A stretch of 8,335 bases of DNA from assembly GCA_913774725.1 (NCBI GenBank), contig CAJYIG010000031.1:1-8335 (forward strand), given 5' to 3'. Position numbers and translations under genes: made by a program. The notes under the pieces were generated by a model. It saw nothing but the letters and a program-made list of their open reading frames with translations. It searched no databases and was not told the DNA's origin. This stretch comes from an uncultured Curtobacterium sp. GTDB taxonomy: Bacteria > Actinomycetota > Actinomycetes > Actinomycetales > Microbacteriaceae. Shown piece by piece: positions 1 through 5,597 of this stretch. Position 1 is the first letter of the stretch. Every line of letters begins with the position of its first letter.

Positions 1-31
1 GCATCGGCCCCGCCCGCGTCGCACAGCGCCG

Positions 32-1000
32 TCAACCGCCGCACCATGTCATCGCCGACCGTCGACGCACCCACCAGCCGCCGGTCCTCACGCCCGGCAC
101 GACGCTCCCGGTCTCGTCGCCCGTGACCCGACCGAGGCCGTTGTAGCCGAAGGTGAGCTCGAGGAAGCTGTTCGTCTGCGACCCGCCGACGTACGGTCGC
201 GCCGAGGCCGGCACGAGCTCGACGATCGCGACCCACCACCCGGCGGAGACCACCACGGCGAGCGCCGCCGCGAGCAGGTGCCCGATCCGCCGGAGCACCG
301 GGCGGGGCGAGGCGACGAGGTACACCCCGACCAGGGGCGGCAGCACGAGGAACGCCTGCAGCTCCTTCGTCAGGAAGCCGAGCCCCACGAGCACGCCGGC
401 CCAGACGACCCACCGCATCCGCCCGGACTCGATGCCGCGCAGCGTCAGGGCGATCGCTCCGACGGTGAGCAGCACGAGCAGGGCGTCCGGGTTGTCGTAG
501 CGGAACATGAGGGTCGCGACCGGGGTCGTGGCCAGGACCGCACCGGCGGTCAGGGCGGCACCGGCCGAGAAGCGGCGCCGGACGATCCGGTACAGGACCG
601 CCACCGACGCCACGCCCATCAACGCCTGCGGCACGAGGATCGACCACGAGTTCAGCCCGAACAGCCGGACGGAGATGCCGATCACCCAGAGGAACGCGGG
701 CGGTTTGTCGACCGTGATCGCGTTCGCGGCGTCGGAGGAGCCGTAGAAGAACGCCTCCCAGCTCTGGCTGCCCGCCTGCACGGCCGCCGAGTAGAACGCG
801 TTCGCCCAGCCGTTCACGCCGAGGTTCACGACGTACAGCACGCCGGTGACCAGCAGCAGCCCGAGGAACGCGGGGCGCTCCCACCGCGCGGTGTCCGCAC
901 CGCCGCGGACCAGCCCCGCCAGCCGATCGCGGAGGGCCGGTCGGTCGCGGGTCGGCGGCGGTAGGAGGCGCGGGCGCTCGGCGGGGATCGTCTCGGTCAT
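32..1000 (-). CDS. Family-39 (PMT/ArnT-like) membrane glycosyltransferase, C-terminally truncated, probably non-functional
   Basis: The protein is 322 aa and begins at ATG 1000-998. After a basic, proline-rich cytoplasmic N-terminus (1-42) comes a membrane helix (about 44-62). The first luminal loop has YSAAVQAGSQSWEAFF (70-85) and VDKPP (97-101), where the acidic residue fits the catalytic Asp of GT-C enzymes. A second signature, RYDNPDALL, lies at 167-175, with further hydrophobic helices to about 260. These features match actinobacterial glycosyltransferase family 39 proteins, which transfer a sugar from a polyprenyl-phosphate donor at the membrane; the acceptor cannot be told. Family members are usually about 600-700 aa. 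Here the familiar GYNGLGR...ETGSV stretch (285-300) is followed by an unfamiliar 22-residue tail and a stop at 34-32. The C-terminal helices and soluble domain are therefore missing, and no window frame continues them recognisably. Family call is firm; whether it is a pseudogene or a sequence error is open. No clear Shine-Dalgarno precedes this ATG. Confidence 0.75.
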   Translation of the reverse strand: MTETIPAERPRLLPPPTRDRPALRDRLAGLVRGGADTARWERPAFLGLLLVTGVLYVVNLGVNGWANAFYSAAVQAGSQSWEAFFYGSSDAANAITVDKPPAFLWVIGISVRLFGLNSWSILVPQALMGVASVAVLYRIVRRRFSAGAALTAGAVLATTPVATLMFRYDNPDALLVLLTVGAIALTLRGIESGRMRWVVWAGVLVGLGFLTKELQAFLVLPPLVGVYLVASPRPVLRRIGHLLAAALAVVVSAGWWVAIVELVPASARPYVGGSQTNSFLELTFGYNGLGRVTGDETGSVVPGVRTGGWWVRRRSAMTWCGG

Positions 1001-1043
1001 GCCCCGATCGTGCGATCCTTACGTGCGCGGATCGTCGGCGCAG

Positions 1044-1061
1044 CCTTGGACGCCCCTAAGG
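1044..1061. promoter_or_regulatory. Imperfect 18-bp palindrome upstream of the glycosyltransferase gene
   Basis: CCTTGG (1044-1049) and CTAAGG (1056-1061) form a 5-of-6 inverted repeat around ACGCCC, in the 77-nt gap between the HTH gene and the glycosyltransferase start. Its distance from the ATG at 1000 (about 45-60 nt) would suit an operator or promoter overlap. The arms are short and chance cannot be excluded. No convincing -10 hexamer is visible in the gap. Confidence 0.2.
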
Positions 1062-1077
1062 GACGACCGGCGTCGGC

Positions 1078-1599
1078 TCAGCGCGCGACACGGACCGGCA
1101 CGTCGGTCGCCGACGACAGCGGCCAGCGCCGGTCGAGCCAGGGACCGAGCACGGAGTCGAGCAGGAACCGTCCGGCCAGCCGCCCGACCGCCCAGTACGC
1201 CCCGACGAGCAGGAACACCAGCGGGGACCACACGTGCAGGACGAGGAGCAGGACCGTGACGATCCCGAAGGCGATCCCGACCGCGGAGTACAGCGACCAG
1301 AACCCGCCGACGAACCGGTCACGCGCAGCCTGCTCCGACGCAGCCGCAGCCGCGGCGGCCTCGGTCCGCTCGTCGAGCCCGCGCACGCCCGGCTCCAGCT
1401 CCGCGGGGTCGTCCTGCGCGAAGAGCTCCCGCACCGGGACCTCGAGCGCCCGGGCGATCGCGGACAGGGTCTCGAGGCTCGCGTCGTTCCCGCCCTCGAG
1501 CCGTTGCACGGTCCGGACGGCCACGCCGCTCGCCTCGGCCAGGCGTTCCTGGGTCCAGCCACGCTCGCGTCGGAGGGTGGCGATCCGCATCTCGTTCAT
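1078..1599 (-). CDS. XRE-family helix-turn-helix protein with two C-terminal membrane helices (HTH-2TM)
   Basis: The protein is 173 aa. Residues 4-58 form an XRE/Cro-type DNA-binding domain: MRIATLRRERGWTQERLAEA, then SGVAVRTVQRLEGG as turn and recognition helix, then LETLSAIARALEVPVRELF. A charged, alanine-rich linker (about 62-95) leads to two hydrophobic segments at about 101-123 and 125-145, separated by HVWSP. The protein ends in WLDRRWPLSS and a short tail. This layout resembles regulators with a C-terminal 2TM-type domain, so it probably binds DNA while held at the membrane; targets and signal are unknown. I chose ATG 1599 because a near-perfect leaderless -10 (TAGGCT) sits 7 nt upstream. 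An upstream in-frame ATG at 1659 would add 20 residues unlike the family, and the ATG at 1590 would clip the start of the domain. It lies 82 nt downstream of kdpE with its own promoter, so a role in potassium response is only possible, not shown. Confidence 0.8.
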   Translation of the reverse strand: MNEMRIATLRRERGWTQERLAEASGVAVRTVQRLEGGNDASLETLSAIARALEVPVRELFAQDDPAELEPGVRGLDERTEAAAAAAASEQAARDRFVGGFWSLYSAVGIAFGIVTVLLLVLHVWSPLVFLLVGAYWAVGRLAGRFLLDSVLGPWLDRRWPLSSATDVPVRVAR

Positions 1600-1606
1600 G
1601 GTGCCG

Positions 1607-1612
1607 AGCCTA
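1607..1612 (-). promoter_or_regulatory. -10 hexamer TAGGCT of a leaderless promoter for the HTH-2TM gene
   Basis: On the minus strand TAGGCT matches the actinobacterial -10 pattern TANNNT and ends 7 nt before the ATG at 1599. That spacing puts transcription initiation at or next to the A of the start codon. No good Shine-Dalgarno precedes this ATG, which agrees with a leaderless transcript. The -35 region is weak (TGGTGC at 18-nt spacing). The inference rests on hexamer and spacing alone. Confidence 0.5.
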
Positions 1613-1681
1613 GGAACGACGGGGGCGACAGCACCACGACACGGACACGACGACCACACGCCACCTGCCCGCCACCGCCCG

Positions 1682-2383
1682 TCACGCCCCGCTCGGGTCG
1701 AACCGGTAGCCCATCCCCGACTCGGTCACCAGGTACCGAGGGTGCGACGGCTCCGGCTCGAGCTTCCGCCGCAGCTGCGCCATGTACAGCCGCAGGTAGC
1801 CGGAGTCGTTGCCGTGCGTCGGACCCCAGACCTCGGTCAGGAGCATCTCGCGGGTCATCAGCCGACCGGGGTTCGTGACGAGGACCTCGAGCAGCCGCCA
1901 CTCGGTCGGGGTGAGCCGGATCGTCGGGCCCGTCGACGGCGTGACCTGCTTCGCGACGAGGTCCACGACGAGGTCGCCGATCGTCACCGTCGGCGTCACA
2001 CCCGCACTCGCCGCGGCCGTCGCCTGTCGCCGACCGAGTGCGCGGAGCCGGGCGAGCAGCTCGTCCATCTGGAAGGGCTTCGTCACGTAGTCGTCCGCCC
2101 CGGCGTCGAGCGCGTCCACCTTGTCGGACGAGTCGGTCCGGCCGGAGAGCACGAGCACGGGCACCTGCGACCAGGCACGGATGCCCTCGAGCACGCCGAT
2201 GCCGTCGAGCCGGGGCATGCCGAGGTCGAGCATCACGATGTCCGGGCGCTCGGTGATCACCGCGTCGATCGCGGCCCGGCCGTCCCGCGCGGTGACGACG
2301 TCGTAGCCGCGGGCAGCGAGGGTGACGGACAGGGCCCGGACGAGCTGTGCGTCGTCGTCGGCGATGAGGACCTTCGTGCTCAC
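1682..2383 (-). CDS. kdpE: Kdp response regulator KdpE (OmpR/PhoB family)
   Basis: The protein is 233 aa and is the DNA-binding output of the Kdp two-component system. The receiver domain (about 3-116) has acidic residues D9 and D10, phospho-acceptor D53 in VMLDLGMP, S80 in VLVLSGR and K102 in YVTKPF. The winged-helix domain (about 130-230) has IRLTPTEWRLLEVLVTNPG, then LLTEVWGP and YLRLYMAQLRRKLE, ending in YLVTESGMGYRF, the usual end of OmpR-type regulators. The GTG start (2383-2381) overlaps the kdpD stop as GTGA, with GGGAG (2394-2398) ten bases upstream inside kdpD. This predicts translational coupling and balanced kinase and regulator. Family knowledge: phosphorylated KdpE activates kdp transcription; the kdp promoter itself lies outside the window to the right. 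Length and key residues are complete. Confidence 0.95.
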   Translation of the reverse strand: MSTKVLIADDDAQLVRALSVTLAARGYDVVTARDGRAAIDAVITERPDIVMLDLGMPRLDGIGVLEGIRAWSQVPVLVLSGRTDSSDKVDALDAGADDYVTKPFQMDELLARLRALGRRQATAAASAGVTPTVTIGDLVVDLVAKQVTPSTGPTIRLTPTEWRLLEVLVTNPGRLMTREMLLTEVWGPTHGNDSGYLRLYMAQLRRKLEPEPSHPRYLVTESGMGYRFDPSGA

Positions 2384-4872
2384 TTGACATCCACTCCCAG
2401 GTGTCCGGCGATCGGCAGCCGCACGACGACGGTGAGCCCGCCGCCGGGGGTGTCGTCGACCTCGATGGTGCCGCCCATGCCCTCGGTGAAGCCGCGCGCG
2501 AGCGCCAGCCCGAGTCCGAGTCCGGTTTCGTTGTCGGTGTCGCCGAGTCGCTGGAAGGGCTGGAACACCTCGCCGCGTCGGTCCTCGGGGATGCCCGGGC
2601 CGTGGTCGGCGACGCGCAGCTCGACGCCGCCACCGAAGGCGCTCGCCGCGACGCGGACGCGCGTGCCCTCCGGCGCGTAGCGGCTGGCGTTGGCGAGCAG
2701 GTTCACCACGACGCGCTGCAGCAGTCCGTGGTCGGCGAGGACGGGCGGCAGGTCGGCGGGCAGGTCGAGGTCGACGTCGTCCGGGCCGAGTTCGAGCTCG
2801 TCGAGCGCTGGGGCGACGACCGTCTCGAGGGCGGTCGGCAGCGGGGTGACGGCGAGGACACCGGCCTGCACGCGGCTGACGTCGAGCAGGTCGGCCAGCA
2901 GCACCGCCAGCTGACGGAGGCTCTCGTCGGCGGTGGTGAGCAGCGCCTCCCGGTCGGCCGGCGAGAGCTCGATGTCGGAGGCGTGCAGGGTCTGGACGGC
3001 GGCGGACGCCGCCGCGATCGGTCGGCGCACGTCGTGCCCGACGGCCGCCAGGATGGCGCTCCGGACGCGGTCCGCCGCGGCGATCCGCTCCGCATCGACC
3101 GCGGTGCGGGTGAGGCGCCGGTGTTCGACGGCGGCGTCGAGCTGCTGCTCGACGACGCGCAGCAGCCGGCGCTGGGTCGGGTCGTCGGGGGCGCCGGAGA
3201 ACTCGAGGACGGCGCCGGACGGGAGGCTCGTGGTCGCGTCCGGCCCGTCGGCGAACGTCCCCGACGTGGCCGGCACCTCGTCGCCCTGACGGATCCGGAC
3301 GCCGGTGAAGCCGAACGCCTCGCGGGTCCGGTCGAGCAGTGCCTGCAGGGCGTCGTCGCCGCGGAGCACGCTGCCGGCGATCCCGACCAGGAGCCCGGAC
3401 TCGGCGGCCGCCCGGCGCGCGGCCCTGCTGCGACGGGCGGATCGGTCGACCACGAAGCTGACCAGCACGGCACTGATGACGTACATCACGAGCGCCACCA
3501 GGTGCCACGGCTGCTGGACGGTGACCATGTAGAGGGGTTGCACGAAGAAGTAGTCGAGGCTCAGCCCGGACAGCACGGCGGTGAAGACGGCCGGCCACAT
3601 CCCGCCGATCAGCGCGACGACGAGCACGAGCAGCTGGTACGACAGCACGTCCACTGTGATGGCGTCGGGGTCGTTGCCGAACGACAGCAGCCAGGTCAGC
3701 AGCGGGCCGAGCAGCAGGGAGACCGCGAACGCGGCGGCGATCCGGCCGCGCGACAGGCTGCCGCCGAGCTTCGGCAGGGCGAAGCCGCCGCCGGCCCGCT
3801 CGTGGGTGACGACGTGCACGTCGATGTCACCGGACTCGCGGACGACCGTGTTGCCGATGCCCGGACCGGTGAGCGCGGCGGCGAGACGGCTGCGGCGGCT
3901 GACGCCGATGACGATCTGGGTCGCGTCGACCGACTTCGCGAACCGGACCAGGGTCGACGGCACGTCGTCGCCGACCACCTGGTGGTAGGTCCCGCCGAGT
4001 TGTTCGAGCAGGGCGCGCTGCTTGCCGAGCGCTCCCGGGTGCCGCTCGCGCAGCCCGTCGTTCGTCGTGACGTGGACGGCGGCGAGCTCCCCGCCGGCGC
4101 TGCGGGCGGCGATGCGGGCGCCGCGGCGCAGCAGGGTCTCGCCCTCCGGGCCGCCGGTCAGGGCGACGAGCACACGCTCCCGGGTCTCCCACCGGTGGTC
4201 GATGCCGTGCTCGGCACGGTAGGCCTTGAGTGCGTCGTCGACCTCGTCGGCGAGCCAGAGCAGGGCGATCTCGCGCAGGGCGGTGAGGTTGCCGAGGCGG
4301 AAGTAGTTCGACAGCGCCGCGTCGATGCGGGCGGCGGGGTAGACCAGCCCGTCTGAGAGCCGTTCGCGCAGCGATGCCGGGGACAGGTCGACGACCTCGA
4401 TCTGGTCGGCGGCGCGGACCACGGCGTCCGGGACGGTCTCGCGCTGCACCGTCCCGGTGATCTCGCGGACGACGTCCCCGAGGGACTGCATGTGCTGGAT
4501 GTTGACCGTCGAGATGACGCTGATGCCTGCGGCGAGGAGCACCTCGACGTCCTGCCAGCGCTTCTCGTTGGGGCTGCCCGGGGCGTTCGTGTGGGCGAGC
4601 TCGTCGACGAGGGCGACGTCGGGTGCGCGGGCCACGACCGCGTCGAGGTCCATGTCGTCGAGTGCGACGCCGCGGTGCTCGACGATCCGGCGGGGCACGA
4701 GCTCGAGGCCGTCGACCAGCGCGGCCGTGGCGGCTCGCTCGTGGGTCTCGACGACGGCAACGACGACGTCCCGGCCCTCGGCGCGGAGCCGGTGGCCCTC
4801 CTCGAGCATCGTGTAGGTCTTGCCGACACCAGGAGCGGCGCCGAGCAGCACCCGGAGTTTCCCGCGCTTCAC
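2380..4872 (-). CDS. kdpD: Osmosensitive K+ sensor histidine kinase KdpD
   Basis: The protein is 830 aa, near the usual KdpD size (894 in E. coli). Order: KdpD N-terminal sensor domain (about 2-212) with Walker A GAAPGVGKT (11-19) and VALVDELAHTN (86-96); universal-stress-like domain (about 232-360); four closely spaced membrane helices of the DUF4118 type (about 378-398, 409-425, 427-444, 458-475); GAF-like region (about 490-580); dimerisation/phospho-acceptor helix with H613 in VGHDVRRPIA; ATPase domain with N-box N724/N728 (VVNLLANASRYA), DHGPGIP (756-762) and GLGLGLALARG (784-794). It autophosphorylates and passes phosphate to KdpE, responding to low K+ or osmotic stress. GTG at 4872 was chosen because GAGAGGA lies 7 nt upstream and the known family N-terminus (KRGKLRVLLGAAPG) begins there. 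The frame stays open upstream through kdpC, but that extension has no family resemblance. The staphylococcal c-di-AMP-binding FTAXY motif is not apparent in the stress-protein domain. Confidence 0.96.
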   Translation of the reverse strand: MKRGKLRVLLGAAPGVGKTYTMLEEGHRLRAEGRDVVVAVVETHERAATAALVDGLELVPRRIVEHRGVALDDMDLDAVVARAPDVALVDELAHTNAPGSPNEKRWQDVEVLLAAGISVISTVNIQHMQSLGDVVREITGTVQRETVPDAVVRAADQIEVVDLSPASLRERLSDGLVYPAARIDAALSNYFRLGNLTALREIALLWLADEVDDALKAYRAEHGIDHRWETRERVLVALTGGPEGETLLRRGARIAARSAGGELAAVHVTTNDGLRERHPGALGKQRALLEQLGGTYHQVVGDDVPSTLVRFAKSVDATQIVIGVSRRSRLAAALTGPGIGNTVVRESGDIDVHVVTHERAGGGFALPKLGGSLSRGRIAAAFAVSLLLGPLLTWLLSFGNDPDAITVDVLSYQLLVLVVALIGGMWPAVFTAVLSGLSLDYFFVQPLYMVTVQQPWHLVALVMYVISAVLVSFVVDRSARRSRAARRAAAESGLLVGIAGSVLRGDDALQALLDRTREAFGFTGVRIRQGDEVPATSGTFADGPDATTSLPSGAVLEFSGAPDDPTQRRLLRVVEQQLDAAVEHRRLTRTAVDAERIAAADRVRSAILAAVGHDVRRPIAAASAAVQTLHASDIELSPADREALLTTADESLRQLAVLLADLLDVSRVQAGVLAVTPLPTALETVVAPALDELELGPDDVDLDLPADLPPVLADHGLLQRVVVNLLANASRYAPEGTRVRVAASAFGGGVELRVADHGPGIPEDRRGEVFQPFQRLGDTDNETGLGLGLALARGFTEGMGGTIEVDDTPGGGLTVVVRLPIAGHLGVDVK

Positions 4873-4879
4873 GTGCTCA

Positions 4880-4886
4880 TCCTCTC
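4880..4886 (-). promoter_or_regulatory. Ribosome binding site of kdpD (GAGAGGA)
   Basis: GAGAGGA on the minus strand is 7 nt before the GTG at 4872. It decides the kdpD start in a reading frame that otherwise stays open for hundreds of bases upstream, and it supports independent initiation on kdpD after the kdpC-kdpD hairpin. Confidence 0.7.
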
Positions 4887-4914
4887 GCGCTTCGGTGGGG
4901 TGGTGGTGGGCGGG

Positions 4915-4929
4915 CGGAACCTGGTTCCG
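4915..4929. repeat. Copy 1 of a 15-bp palindromic unit
   Basis: CGGAACCTGGTTCCG is a perfect palindrome around one central base (CGGAACC-T-GGTTCCG). The identical sequence, with the same central T, recurs at 4964-4978. It could be a dimer-binding site in its own right. Confidence 0.85.
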
Positions 4930-4963
4930 GACACCACACCACGAAGTTGCGCGGTGCTGTGTC

Positions 4964-4978
4964 CGGAACCTGGTTCCG
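4964..4978. repeat. Copy 2 of the 15-bp palindromic unit
   Basis: This is an exact direct copy of the unit at 4915-4929, 49 bp centre to centre. Because each unit is itself palindromic, the pair reads as both a direct and an inverted repeat. The flanking GTGTC here mirrors GACAC beside copy 1 and extends the large stem. Confidence 0.85.
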
Positions 4979-4988
4979 TCGCAAGGCG

Positions 4989-5594
4989 TCAGCGCGCGGC
5001 GGCCAGGGCCAGGTTCAGCTCGAGGACGTTCACGACCGGCTCGCCGAGGAACCCGACCTGCCGCGACTCGGTGTGCTGCTGCACGAGCGCGCGGACGGTG
5101 GACTCGGAGAGCCCCCGGGCCTCGGCCACCCGGGACACCTGCTGCAACGCGTACTCCGGGCTGATGTCCGGGTCGAGGCCGGAGCCCGACGCGGTCACCG
5201 CGTCGGCGGGCACCTCGGCCGCGCTGACCCCGTCGGCCTTCGCCACGGCCGCCCGGCGCTCCTCGATGCTCTTCAACAGGTCGGGGTTGTTCGGACCGAG
5301 GTTCGAGCCGGACGAGGCGTTCGCGTCGTACCCCTTCTCGCCCGCGGCGCTCGGACGCGACTGGAACCAGCGGTCGGCCTGGTCCCCCGTGAAGGACTGC
5401 CCGATGAGGGACGAGCCCACGACCTTGCCGGAGGAGTCGGTGACCATCGATCCGTTCGCCTGGTCGTGGAAGGCGGCCTGGCCGACGCCCCACACCGCGA
5501 GCGGGTAGGCGATGCCGAGCACGACGGTGGACAGCAGGGTGAGGCGCACGGCCACACCGGTGGAGCGGAAGAAGGAACGTGATGAGGAAGCCAT
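4989..5594 (-). CDS. kdpC: Potassium-transporting ATPase subunit KdpC
   Basis: The protein is 201 aa, the usual KdpC length. It has one N-terminal membrane helix (about 12-38) and an extracytoplasmic domain with the family signatures SSLIGQSF (61-68), WFQSRPS (76-82), ASSGSNLGPNN (93-103), AVTASGSGLDPDISP (132-146) and GFLGEPVVNVLELN (181-194). KdpC is the small subunit that helps assemble and stabilise KdpA with KdpB in the plasma membrane. Many relatives, including E. coli, have His where this protein has the second Asp of LDPDISP; I take this as lineage variation. The ATG at 5594 follows the kdpB stop by 3 nt, with only a weak GGGG upstream, so translation is probably coupled to kdpB. The large inverted repeat begins 10 nt after its stop. 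Confidence 0.96.
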   Translation of the reverse strand: MASSSRSFFRSTGVAVRLTLLSTVVLGIAYPLAVWGVGQAAFHDQANGSMVTDSSGKVVGSSLIGQSFTGDQADRWFQSRPSAAGEKGYDANASSGSNLGPNNPDLLKSIEERRAAVAKADGVSAAEVPADAVTASGSGLDPDISPEYALQQVSRVAEARGLSESTVRALVQQHTESRQVGFLGEPVVNVLELNLALAAAR

Positions 5595-5597
5595 GGT

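Larger units (their letters stand above)
4915..4978. repeat. Large imperfect inverted repeat (hairpin) in the kdpC-kdpD gap
   Basis: Arms 4915-4940 and 4953-4978 pair at 23 of 26 positions around a 12-nt loop (4941-4952). The outer 20 bp of each arm (4915-4934 and 4959-4978) pair with a single mismatch. It starts 10 nt after the kdpC stop and fills much of the 116-nt gap before kdpD. In the transcript it would fold into a strong stem. No U-rich tract follows on the minus strand (the next bases are C-rich), so a classical intrinsic terminator is unlikely. A processing or 3'-stabilising structure, partial attenuator, protein-binding site or dispersed repeat all remain possible. Confidence 0.8.

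Noticed and set aside
1600..1681. Terminator after kdpE
   Set aside because: The 82-nt gap has GACACG-like direct repeats but no convincing GC stem with a T-tract.
2384..3598. N-terminal extension of the kdpE frame back through kdpD (638 codons in all)
   Set aside because: The upstream part is Arg/Pro-rich out-of-frame kdpD. The response-regulator homology begins right at the GTGA overlap with a ribosome site, so KdpE is not a fusion.
2401..4356. Plus-strand 651-codon open frame opposite kdpD
   Set aside because: It is a mirror of the GC-rich kdpD coding strand, has low-complexity Gly/Asp/Arg/Gln-rich composition and matches no family I recognise. kdpD itself is unambiguous.
4915..4978. Rho-independent terminator after kdpC
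   Set aside because: The stem is strong, but the minus strand continues with CCGCCCGCCC and has no U-tract, so I list it as a repeat/hairpin instead.
4873..5493. N-terminal extension of kdpD across the hairpin and kdpC
   Set aside because: It has no homology and reads kdpC in the wrong frame. The GTG at 4872 with its GAGAGGA site matches the known KdpD N-terminus.
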